64,000 bases of DNA from Gemmatimonadota bacterium. GTDB taxonomy: Bacteria > Gemmatimonadota > Gemmatimonadetes > Gemmatimonadales > GWC2-71-9. The notes beneath the pieces are model-generated. The model did no database searches. It saw nothing but the letters and a program-made list of their open reading frames with translations, and was not told where the DNA came from. The DNA lies in NCBI GenBank assembly GCA_003221895.1, contig QHUJ01000119.1:62001-126000 (forward strand). Direction: 5' to 3'. The position numbers were made by a program, and so were the translations under genes. Shown piece by piece: positions 1 through 7,891 of the stretch (its first letter is position 1; every line of letters starts with the position of its first letter).

Positions 1-305
1 TACCGGATCTCCTGGCGCGTCGTCGGTGCCGCCGCGCGAGTGGGATCGCCTTCCGCGCCGACGACGTCATGTAATGGCGTCGCGAGATCGGAGTAGGCGA
101 ACCCATCCGTCACGACACCGTAGACCACCCGTCCCGCTTCCCCCGTTCCGTCTCCTCCGACCTTCACGATCGCCCCGATCCCGATACTCGTTTCGGTAGC
201 CGTCCAGAAGTGGAATTGGTGAGGCGTTGCCGGTTTCAGCTCGGTCGCGACGACGCGACCAATCGGGGTGGGGGGGGGGGTGTCCTTGTCCGGGCGCGCG
301 ATCAT
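1..305 (-). CDS. HerA-like ATPase/helicase, N-terminal HAS-barrel part only (runs off the left edge)
   Basis: Read directly from the minus strand, absent from the ORF track because it is truncated: MIARPDKDTPPPTPIGRVVATELKPATPHQFHFWTATETSIGIGAIVKVGGDGTGEAGRVVYGVVTDGFAYSDLATPLHDVVGAEGDPTRAAAPTTRQEIR. IGRVV...TP.qF.f......i.iG.iVkV...VYGVVtdg is HAS-barrel-like. ATG overlaps the stop of the upstream NurA-like gene (ATGA). Confidence 0.72.
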   Translation of the reverse strand, partial: MIARPDKDTPPPTPIGRVVATELKPATPHQFHFWTATETSIGIGAIVKVGGDGTGEAGRVVYGVVTDGFAYSDLATPLHDVVGAEGDPTRAAAPTTRQEIR

Positions 306-1300
306 GTCCCCGTCTTGGGCAGACGGGATACTCGGCGTAGCTGGGGCTGCCGCGGAGCGAGGGCGCTCAGGTATTCCTCCACGTTATGTAAAGGATACAA
401 CAGCCGGTCCCAGCGTGTGGCAGGTGTCGCGAGGGGCGCCCGCTCCGCCCAGAGCCAGCCGGAGAGCTCGGTGGCTCGCGCCACGGTCTCGCGATCGGCC
501 CGCGCCTCGACGCGCAGCAGGCCATACAGCAGATCGTTGCCTTCCCACGGCCACAGGCGCAGGTACCACGAGTACACCTCGGTGCGGGTGTGACCACCGC
601 GCACCGCAAACACGCTGGTGCGATGTCCGGCGGGCAACGTCAACGCGCGTTCAAGTCCGCGGCCTTCCAGAAACTGCGCGCCGTGACTCTTGATCACCCC
701 GAGCGCGCGAGGGTGTCGCGCCACCGCGGGGGATCGCGACAACAGGCCGTCGAGGACCAGCCATTCTTCCGGTGGGAGACCGGCGATGCACGCGTCGGCC
801 AGCTCTCGCTCAATGCCGGCTCGCACGCGACGCACCGTACTTTCGACGCGCTCCAGATAGCGCGCCGGTTGCTCCACAAGATCACCGTCCATCGGCTCGA
901 GGTCCGGCGCCATTTGCTCGAGCCGCTGTCTCAGAGCCGGTTTCATGCGTTGCAGGGGCGCAACCGCGAACGCGCGACTCCGCTCGCGCGTCGTGTGGAG
1001 CCGGCCTCGCTCATCGCGACGTCGAATGGCGGCAGCGACATACGCGCTTACGATCTGTACCACGCCGTCATACGCGACCACGCTCCAGCGCTCGATGCCG
1101 GCGAGAAATGAGACCGCGGCTGGGACGCGCGCCGCGCTGCGATCCGGAACCGGATGCGCCTGGAGCTCCCCGTCTTCAACGATATCGGCGCGTTCGGTCC
1201 CCGCATCGATGTCACTCCCCAGACCGGCGCGGGACGCGGGGGGAGGTACGAACGCGGCGGGGACCGCGCCGGCATCGATCAGCGCCTGCCACCAGGTCAT
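302..1300 (-). CDS. NurA-like nuclease domain protein
   Basis: 332 aa; VLDGLLSRS, ALGVIKSHGAQFL, SWYLRL, LLYGLLRVEA, RWDRLLYPLHNVEEYL pattern is NurA-like; directly upstream of a HerA-like ORF. Confidence 0.65.
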   Translation of the reverse strand: MTWWQALIDAGAVPAAFVPPPASRAGLGSDIDAGTERADIVEDGELQAHPVPDRSAARVPAAVSFLAGIERWSVVAYDGVVQIVSAYVAAAIRRRDERGRLHTTRERSRAFAVAPLQRMKPALRQRLEQMAPDLEPMDGDLVEQPARYLERVESTVRRVRAGIERELADACIAGLPPEEWLVLDGLLSRSPAVARHPRALGVIKSHGAQFLEGRGLERALTLPAGHRTSVFAVRGGHTRTEVYSWYLRLWPWEGNDLLYGLLRVEARADRETVARATELSGWLWAERAPLATPATRWDRLLYPLHNVEEYLSALAPRQPQLRRVSRLPKTGT

Positions 1301-1935
1301 GGCTTGTCCCGGGTTTTCACCCCGATGACGAGGCCGTCCCGCACGGGGATGATGGTGGCGACCAGCCGCGGGTCACGCGACGCGAGCTCGTTGAACTTCC
1401 GGACGCCCTCGGCGTTCGGCGAATCATCGTTGGGATCGACCGCCGCGCCGTGAAAGAATGCATTGTCACACAGCAACAAGCCGCCGCCCCTGAGCAGCTT
1501 CATGCCCCACGCGAAATAGTGGGGCAGTGGCTCCTTGTCGGCATCGATAAACACGGCATCGAAACCGGGCTTGAGCGTCGGCAAGACTTCGAGCGCCGGG
1601 CCCTCGATCAGCTCGATCCGATCCTGCAGGCCCGCGGCGGCGAACGCCTCGCGCGCAATTCTGGCGTGCTTGGGATCTCGTTCGATCGTGACCAGCCTGC
1701 CGTCCGCGGGCAGCGCCCTGGCTAGCCACACCCCGCTGTAGCCGCCCAGCGAGCCGATTTCCAGCACGTTCTTCGCCTGGATCAGCAGGAGCAGCAGGTG
1801 CAGCAGCTTGCCTTCTTCGGGCGAAACGTTGATCGCCGGAAGCTTCTCTGATTCGTGACGCGCGCGGATTTTCGAGAGAACCGGGTCTTCAGCGGCGAAC
1901 AGCTCGGTGATGTATCGCTCGAATCGCTCGTCCAC
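1297..1935 (-). CDS. class I SAM-dependent O-methyltransferase (COMT-like)
   Basis: VLEIGSLGGYSGVWLARALP, VTIERDPKHARIAREAF, DAVFIDADKEPLPHYF. GTG start at 1935 overlaps the upstream TAG (TAGTG); stop overlaps the NurA-like start (ATGA). Confidence 0.85.
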   Translation of the reverse strand: MDERFERYITELFAAEDPVLSKIRARHESEKLPAINVSPEEGKLLHLLLLLIQAKNVLEIGSLGGYSGVWLARALPADGRLVTIERDPKHARIAREAFAAAGLQDRIELIEGPALEVLPTLKPGFDAVFIDADKEPLPHYFAWGMKLLRGGGLLLCDNAFFHGAAVDPNDDSPNAEGVRKFNELASRDPRLVATIIPVRDGLVIGVKTRDKP

Positions 1936-2450
1936 TACGCCGTAGCTTCGACGTTCGGGAAGGGGGGAACGTCCAACAACCACAGGCCCGCGATGCGGGA
2001 CTGCTTGTCGATCTCGACCAGCAAATGGTCGGCGACGCGCACGACGGTTGCGGGACGCTGCCGGCCGACGCGGATGTGAAACACCGACTCGGCCGGATTC
2101 TTGTCCACGGTGAGCGCCGTATCCAGCTCGACTGCCGCGATGCCGGGCTGGGAGCGCCGGGCGGGGAACGTCACCTGGCCTTCCTTTGCCGCGTCGGGAG
2201 GAGCCAGCGAGGCGACGGTGCGCACGTCCTCGGGCCACGTCACGACGTCCAGACCGCGCAGCGTGCCGCCCGCGACGTCGATGATGACAAAGGAGCCGTC
2301 ACCACCCTCGAGATCGACGGTGCCGTTCATCCCGCTTCCCTTCGGGCCGCCCTTGCAGGCCACGGTCAGGATGTCGGTCTCGGGATCCCAGCGGTAGGCC
2401 ACCTTTGGAAGTTTGCCGTTCAGCGGTGCGATGCGTGCTTCGAATTGCAT
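1935..2450 (-). CDS. conserved hypothetical protein, DUF2283-like segment
   Basis: ATG at 2450; MQFEARIAPLNGKLPKVAYRWDPETDILTVACKGG...GSFVIIDVAGGTLRGLDVVTWP; first gene of the overlapping operon. Confidence 0.55.
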   Translation of the reverse strand: MQFEARIAPLNGKLPKVAYRWDPETDILTVACKGGPKGSGMNGTVDLEGGDGSFVIIDVAGGTLRGLDVVTWPEDVRTVASLAPPDAAKEGQVTFPARRSQPGIAAVELDTALTVDKNPAESVFHIRVGRQRPATVVRVADHLLVEIDKQSRIAGLWLLDVPPFPNVEATA

Positions 2451-2500
2451 GCCGTGACGCGCTTCCTGTGCGAGAAGAGGCTGGGTAATATAGCTGCACC

Positions 2501-3712
2501 ATGGAACGACGCGAGTTCTTGACGGCGGCAGGGTTAGTCGCAGCGGGTACGCAATTGCGGATCGGCGATTTCGGATTGCGGATTGGCGGTACCGAGGATC
2601 AAGCGCCCTCACTCGGTCCGGCCGTCTTCGCCCAACGCATCACTCGCGCGCAGGAAGAGCTCAAGACGCGCAAGCTCGAGCTGCTCGTTGTGGAGCCGAG
2701 CACCAATTTCCAGTACTTCACGGGCTACAATCCCGGGCGCAGCGAGCGACTCATTCTGCTCATGATCCCGGTGTCGGGCGCACCGGCACTCATCTGCCCG
2801 TCCTTTGAAGTCGAGCGCCTCAAGCGTAACAGCATGATCAGCGATGTGCGCGGCTGGGAGGAGCAGGACGACCCGTGGGATCTGGTCGGCAAGGCGGGGC
2901 GGGACATGAAACCTGCGCACCGCTATGGCACCGCGGCGGTCGAGCCAACCACCTCGTATCAGAGCTATCTGCGGCTGGACGACAAGCTGGGCGGCTGGAA
3001 ATTCGTGAACGGCGCCCCGCTCACGGAGCGGCTGCGGATCATCAAGAGCCCCGAGGAAGTCGAGCTGATCCGGCGGGCGATCGCAGCTACGGAGGCAGCG
3101 ATTGCCGCCACGTTTTCCCAACTCGCGGTCGGCATGACCGAGCGGGACGTCGCAACCCTGCTGTCGCGCGAGATGGCCAGCCGCGGCTCGCCGGGCGGCG
3201 GGCTCGTCCAGTTCGGACCCTCCAGCGCCCTGCCCCATGGCGGCCCGTCGGCGGGCCAACTGGCCCGCGAGACCGTCGTCCTGATCGACGCCGGCTCGCG
3301 CATCGAAGGCTATACCTCCGACATCACGCGCACGATCTGGTTCGGGGATGCACCGTCAGACGAGTTCAAGAAGGTCTACAATACGGTGCACGACGCGCAG
3401 ACTGCGGCGATCGACGCCGGCAAGCCGTTCACGACGCAGTGTCAGGAGCTGGACCGCGCGGCTCGGAGAGTCATCACCGACGCCGGCTACGGGCAGTACT
3501 TCACCCATCGGCTCGGCCACGGGATGGGCATGGACGGCCATGAGCCACCGTATATGGTGGAAGGCAACGAGACGCGAATCGAGCCCGGGATGGTCTTTAC
3601 GGACGAACCGGGGATCTATCAGCTCAACAAATTCGGCGTGCGAATCGAAGACGACTGTTTGATGACGGACAAAGGCATCGAGGTGCTGTCGCACCGCACG
3701 CAAAAGCTCTAG
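2501..3712 (+). CDS. M24 family metallopeptidase (Xaa-Pro aminopeptidase-like)
   Basis: IDAGSRIEGYTSDITRTIWFG, HRLGHGMGMDGHEPPYM, EPGMVFTDEPGIY. Confidence 0.9.
   Translation: MERREFLTAAGLVAAGTQLRIGDFGLRIGGTEDQAPSLGPAVFAQRITRAQEELKTRKLELLVVEPSTNFQYFTGYNPGRSERLILLMIPVSGAPALICPSFEVERLKRNSMISDVRGWEEQDDPWDLVGKAGRDMKPAHRYGTAAVEPTTSYQSYLRLDDKLGGWKFVNGAPLTERLRIIKSPEEVELIRRAIAATEAAIAATFSQLAVGMTERDVATLLSREMASRGSPGGGLVQFGPSSALPHGGPSAGQLARETVVLIDAGSRIEGYTSDITRTIWFGDAPSDEFKKVYNTVHDAQTAAIDAGKPFTTQCQELDRAARRVITDAGYGQYFTHRLGHGMGMDGHEPPYMVEGNETRIEPGMVFTDEPGIYQLNKFGVRIEDDCLMTDKGIEVLSHRTQKL
2554..2588. repeat. heptamer array ATTGCGG-type x5 inside the M24 peptidase N-terminus
   Basis: ATTGCGG|ATCGGCG|ATTTCGG|ATTGCGG|ATTGGCG; encodes LRIGDFGLRIGG. 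Confidence 0.8.
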
Positions 3713-4896
3713 TCGCCGAGTTTTCTCGCGAATCCCACAATCCGATCGAGGGCCTGCTTGATCGCATCCGTCGCAGCCGCATACGACAGCCGCACCCAGC
3801 GATCATCACCGAATGCCGCGCCAGGAACCAGCGCCACGCCGGTCTGAGTGATCAGGCGCGTACAGAAGTCCGTGCCGGTGATCCTGCCGAACGAATCCAC
3901 TCTGAAGAAGAAGTAGAACGCCCCCAACGGGTCGACGAACTCGACGCCGGGGAGATCCTGGCGAAAGCGCGACACGACCAGGTCGCGGCGTTTGCGGAAC
4001 TCCGCCACCATCCGGTTGACGTCCTGCTCCACTCGCTCGTCGCCGAGGGCCGCCGCGGCCGCGAACTGCGCGGGATGGTTTGCCCCGGTCGTCGTGTGCG
4101 ACTGCAGGGCGGCCATCGCTTTCGCTACCTTGGCGGGCGCGAGGGCAAAGCCGATGCGCCAACCGGTCATCGCGTACGTCTTGCTGACGCCGCTGATGAG
4201 CACCACGCGCTCGAGCAAATCGTCGGGCAGATCGAGGAATGACGGCGCCGGGCCAGTGCCGTAGTGAATGCGCCGATAGATCTCGTCCGCGACGACCCAG
4301 GCATTTCTCGCCTTGGCCCACTGCGCGATCGCGCGAATCTCCGCGTGCGTGTACACCGCGCCGGTCGGGTTGCACGGCGAGCACAGAATCACCCCGGTGG
4401 CGCCAGGCAACATGCGCTCGAGGTCTTTGACGCTGGCCTTGAGACTCCACTCGGGATCGCCCGCGACCATCACGGGGCGCGCCCGCGCGAGGTGCACGAT
4501 CTGCGGATACGACACCCACGCCGGCGCAGGAATCGCGACGACGTCGCCGGGCCCGAACAGCGTGAAGCACGCGTTGAAGAGCGACTGTTTGGAACCGTTC
4601 GACACGACGATGTGATCGGCATTGACCGGCCGCCCGCCCGACAGCAGCGACAGATGCGTCGCCGCGGCCGCCCGCAGCTCGAGAATCCCTTCGTTCGCGG
4701 AGTAGTGCGTCTTGCCGTCCTTGATCGCGCGAATGCCCGCGTCGGCGGGAATCGAGGGCGTCGGGAAATCAGGCTCGCCCGCGCCGAGGTCGATGACATC
4801 CTCGCCCGCGGCCTTGCGGCGCTTGGCTTCGGCGGAAATCGCGATGGTCGCGGACGTCTCGAGATGCTGCAGGTTGGCGGACAGACCTTCAATCAT
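3709..4896 (-). CDS. pyridoxal-phosphate-dependent aminotransferase (aspartate aminotransferase type)
   Basis: DLGAGEPDFPTP, SNGSKQSLFNA, SPCNPTGAVY, VVADEIYRRIHY, SGVSKTYAMTGWRIGF. Confidence 0.93.
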   Translation of the reverse strand: MIEGLSANLQHLETSATIAISAEAKRRKAAGEDVIDLGAGEPDFPTPSIPADAGIRAIKDGKTHYSANEGILELRAAAATHLSLLSGGRPVNADHIVVSNGSKQSLFNACFTLFGPGDVVAIPAPAWVSYPQIVHLARARPVMVAGDPEWSLKASVKDLERMLPGATGVILCSPCNPTGAVYTHAEIRAIAQWAKARNAWVVADEIYRRIHYGTGPAPSFLDLPDDLLERVVLISGVSKTYAMTGWRIGFALAPAKVAKAMAALQSHTTTGANHPAQFAAAAALGDERVEQDVNRMVAEFRKRRDLVVSRFRQDLPGVEFVDPLGAFYFFFRVDSFGRITGTDFCTRLITQTGVALVPGAAFGDDRWVRLSYAAATDAIKQALDRIVGFARKLGD

Positions 4897-6032
4897 CGCG
4901 GGATGGCTCCATGCCGTTTGAGGATCGTGATGGTGGAATCGACGGGGAGCGCGCGCACAACGCCACGATAGCCCCGTACCGTCTCGGCGCGCAACAAGGA
5001 ATTATCGATTGCTTCTTCGGTCGCGTCGATGGTTGCCTGGAACAATCCGGACATCGCGTCGTTGCGGACGACCTCGACCGAGTCGGTCAAGCGGTCGGCC
5101 GGTCGGACGGCCGGACGGCGAGTCGAAAACGCGATCACGTAATCTCCGCTCCCGTTGCTCATCGAGCTGCCGGTGCGCGCGAGACCGGCGAGCGCGCGAT
5201 GCGCGAGGCGCTGCAGGCGGAGGTGATCGAGCGGCGCGTCGGTCGCGACGACCATGATGATGGACCCATCCCCTGACCCTCCTCCCCCTTCCCCCTTTCG
5301 CAGCTCGCGACCGACCGGCACACCCGCCATCGTCAGCTCCCCACCGAAGTTCGTTTGCACGAGGACGCCGATGGTCCAGCCACCAAACTGTGCCGGCAGC
5401 TTACGGCTCGATGTCCCGATCCCGCCTTTCCATCCGAACGCGACGGTCCCCCGGCCGGCCCCTACGGCACCTTCTGCGACGGGGCCTTCAGCCGCGGCGC
5501 GGATTGCGCTCAAGACGTCGGCTTCGGTGATCGGGCGCGCGCGGATGTTATTGAGAAAGCCGTCATTCGTCTCGGCGACGACCGGATTGGCGGACCGGAC
5601 GTCTTCGTTGCCGGGGAGTGACAGCAGCCAGCTCAACACGGCGTCTGCGGCGCGCGGCACGCATAACGTGCACGTCAACACGATCGGCGACTCGAGCTCA
5701 CCCAGCTCGTTCACCTGGGTCGAGCCCGTGAGCTTCCCAAACCCGTTTCCCACCACGATGGCGGCGGGCACTTTGTCGCGGAACGGATTGCCGCCGTGCG
5801 GCAGAATCGCCGTGATCCCCGTGTTGATCGAGTCTCCGCGCGCGATCGTCGTATGACCCACACGCACACCCGCGACATCCGTAATGGCGTCTAGGGGACC
5901 GGTGGGGAGGGATCCGATGACAATGCCGATGTCGCGAGCGCGCGGGCGTTGGTTCTGAGCACCCAGAGAAGCCGCGGAAAACAGCAGTAGAACGAGGAGG
6001 CGATTGCCTTTCACGAGCCTCGAAACTAGCAT
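4893..6032 (-). CDS. P1 family (S58/DmpA-like) peptidase, secreted
   Basis: Signal peptide MLVSRLVKGNRLLVLLLFSAASLGAQ; DAITDVAGVRVGHTTI, GITAILPHGGNPF, VGAGRGTVAFGWKGGIGTSSR. Confidence 0.88.
   Translation of the reverse strand: MLVSRLVKGNRLLVLLLFSAASLGAQNQRPRARDIGIVIGSLPTGPLDAITDVAGVRVGHTTIARGDSINTGITAILPHGGNPFRDKVPAAIVVGNGFGKLTGSTQVNELGELESPIVLTCTLCVPRAADAVLSWLLSLPGNEDVRSANPVVAETNDGFLNNIRARPITEADVLSAIRAAAEGPVAEGAVGAGRGTVAFGWKGGIGTSSRKLPAQFGGWTIGVLVQTNFGGELTMAGVPVGRELRKGEGGGGSGDGSIIMVVATDAPLDHLRLQRLAHRALAGLARTGSSMSNGSGDYVIAFSTRRPAVRPADRLTDSVEVVRNDAMSGLFQATIDATEEAIDNSLLRAETVRGYRGVVRALPVDSTITILKRHGAIPR
5080..5119. repeat. octamer array x5 inside the S58 peptidase gene
   Basis: GAGTCGGT|CAAGCGGT|CGGCCGGT|CGGACGGC|CGGACGGC; encodes RRPAVRPADRLTDS. 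Confidence 0.65.
5264..5298. repeat. heptamer array x5 inside the S58 peptidase gene
   Basis: ACCCATC|CCCTGAC|CCTCCTC|CCCCTTC|CCCCTTT; encodes KGEGGGGSGDGS. Confidence 0.6.
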
Positions 6033-6045
6033 CTTCTCCGGGTCT

Positions 6046-7287
6046 ATGCCGCAGTCTTTGACAATCGAGGGACGAGTGAAGGGCGAACGGAGTCGGCACA
6101 CAGTTATCGTGGCGCCCCCTGCCGTCGAGCAGGTGGGCAAGGCGTGGGATTTGATCGATTCCCGCGCGGTGGTCATTTGCGCCGACCATGAGCAGGCCGC
6201 GCTCTGGGCCGAAGCCGCGCCTCCCGAACACCGCGCTCATGCCGTCACCGGTCTCGCACGCACCGCGGCTCTTCTTAAGGAAGGGCGCGTCGGCCTGCTT
6301 GCCGGCTCTCCCCCTGATCTTGCCGCACTCGTCGCCCGCGCCGCGCTCAAGCTCGAATCGATCGAAACGCTTGTCATCGCCTGGCCCGAGAGCTTCGCCG
6401 ACGAACTGGACGCGGTGCTCGCCGAGGCACCCAATGCCCGCCGCGTGATCCTGAGCTGGAATCCGCCCGCGCTCTCCGAATTCCTCGAGCGTCATGCCCG
6501 GCGCGCGGAAGTCAGCGGTGATCTGCCCCTCGATTCCGACGGCAATCCCCTCGGCCCCGTCGGCTCGGCGCGGTATGCAGTCGTCTCATCGGCACGCCGC
6601 GCCGCAGGAGCGCGGGATACGCTGAACACGCTGCGAGCGACGCGACCCTACGTGTGGTACGGCGGTGAGATTACACCACCCAAAGACCCCGACGTAGTCG
6701 TTGCGGGCACCTTGCCAACCCGTGACGAAATGCGGGCCCTGATCGCCACCCAGGCCCAGCCCGTTGTGCTCGCACTCGCGACGCAGTTGCCATATCTCAG
6801 GTCAATCGCGGTGCTGACTCCGTTGCCATTCTCCCCTTCCGCCGACCGTGCCGCGGACCGCGCCGCCACATTGCGCGGGCGCATCGCGGAACGGCTGGCG
6901 CGCGGGGACGTGGATGCGGAACTCGCGCTGCTGGCACCGCTGTTCGAGGACTACGATCCGGCGCTCGTGGCGGCCGCGTTGCTGGCATTGCAACGGGAAA
7001 CGGGAACCGAGAACCCGGACACAGTAGCGCCGCCGCCGAGCGAGAGCGGCGCCTGGGCGAGACTGTTCGTCACCACGGGACGAAAAGACAAAGCGAGCGC
7101 CAAAGACCTGGTTGGGGCGTTGATCAAGGAAGCTGGACTAGAGAAGGGACAGATCGGCAAAATCGACGTGCGGGAGACGTTCTCACTGGTCGAGGTGGCG
7201 CCGACCATCGCGGAGCAGGCGGCGCGGCGACTCACGGGCGTCTCGATCCGCGGACGACGGGTCACGGCGCGTCCCGATCGCGCATAG
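6046..7287 (+). CDS. DbpA RNA-binding-domain protein with a degenerate DEAD-box-helicase-like region
   Basis: C-terminus ARLFVTTGRKDKASAKDLVGALIKEAGLEKGQIGKIDVRETFSLVEVAPTIAEQAARRLTGVSIRGRRVTARPD matches the DbpA RBD pattern. No GxGKT and no DEAD motif in the helicase-like N-terminal part. Confidence 0.7.
   Translation: MPQSLTIEGRVKGERSRHTVIVAPPAVEQVGKAWDLIDSRAVVICADHEQAALWAEAAPPEHRAHAVTGLARTAALLKEGRVGLLAGSPPDLAALVARAALKLESIETLVIAWPESFADELDAVLAEAPNARRVILSWNPPALSEFLERHARRAEVSGDLPLDSDGNPLGPVGSARYAVVSSARRAAGARDTLNTLRATRPYVWYGGEITPPKDPDVVVAGTLPTRDEMRALIATQAQPVVLALATQLPYLRSIAVLTPLPFSPSADRAADRAATLRGRIAERLARGDVDAELALLAPLFEDYDPALVAAALLALQRETGTENPDTVAPPPSESGAWARLFVTTGRKDKASAKDLVGALIKEAGLEKGQIGKIDVRETFSLVEVAPTIAEQAARRLTGVSIRGRRVTARPDRA
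6992..7019. repeat. heptamer array AACGGGA-type x4 in the helicase-like/DbpA-RBD linker
   Basis: AACGGGA|AACGGGA|ACCGAGA|ACCCGGA; encodes RETGTENPD. Confidence 0.7.
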
Positions 7288-7292
7288 AATCA

Positions 7293-7320
7293 AACGAGCC
7301 GCCCAATCGGACGGCTCGTT
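7293..7320. terminator. bidirectional hairpin between convergent genes
   Basis: Perfect 9-bp inverted repeat AACGAGCCG (7293-7301) / CGGCTCGTT (7312-7320) between two convergent stops. Confidence 0.6.
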
Positions 7321-7351
7321 CGTCGTATCGTCTTGTCGTCGTGTCGTCTTA
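7320..7351. repeat. octamer tandem array TCGTCKTR x4
   Basis: TCGTCGTA|TCGTCTTG|TCGTCGTG|TCGTCTTA read directly; overlaps the stop codon of the HU gene. Confidence 0.8.
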
Positions 7352-7639
7352 CTTCTTGTTGTTCACCGCGAGCTTCAGCTGCTTTCCAGCGCGGAACGCC
7401 GGCGCGATCGACGCCTTGATCTGGATGACACCACCCGTCTTGGGGTTGCGTCCCATTCTGGCGGCGCGCTTCCGGGCTTCGAAGTTGCCGAACCCGGTGA
7501 TCTGAACCTTCGCGCCCTTCTTCAATTCCACGGCGATGATGCCCTTGTCGTCGAAGAGCGCTTCGATCGTGCGCGTGGCATCAGCCTTCGACATCTTGGT
7601 GCGCATGGCCAGGGCGGCGGTGAGTTCTGCTTTGTTCAC
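7349..7639 (-). CDS. hup: HU family DNA-binding protein
   Basis: GTG start at 7639 with AAAGGAG upstream; VNKAELTAALAMRTKMSKADATRTIEAL...ITGFGNFEARKRAARMGRNPKTG...PAFRAGKQLK. Confidence 0.95.
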   Translation of the reverse strand: MNKAELTAALAMRTKMSKADATRTIEALFDDKGIIAVELKKGAKVQITGFGNFEARKRAARMGRNPKTGGVIQIKASIAPAFRAGKQLKLAVNNKK

Positions 7640-7686
7640 TGCGAGCTCCTTTGAGGGGGGGCGCAAAAACCCGCATAAATACTGGC

Positions 7687-7717
7687 TTATTATCGGATAT
7701 CCCTCGAAAAACCGCAA
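7687..7717 (-). promoter_or_regulatory. possible promoter of the HU gene
   Basis: Minus strand TTGCGG - 19 nt - TAATAA in an AT-rich island upstream of the HU gene; spacing is long. Confidence 0.3.
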
Positions 7718-7891
7718 GATAGCTGGCTTTTCTGGGGATACTTGTCGGCAGTTCGGCATGACGAGCGGTTCGGCACGTCTCCATGTCTGCACGTTGCGAC
7801 AACGACAGGCGGCCGCTAGCCTCACCTCGCTGGCATTGCCATTCGTGCTACGGGCCGACGCGCCGACGTGTATCGGCAATCGCGAGGATCA

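Noticed and set aside
772-1725. Long plus-strand ORF antisense to NurA-like and methyltransferase genes
   Set aside because: Arg/Pro/His-rich composition typical of spurious ORFs in high-GC DNA; no recognisable domain; the minus-strand genes are clearly real.
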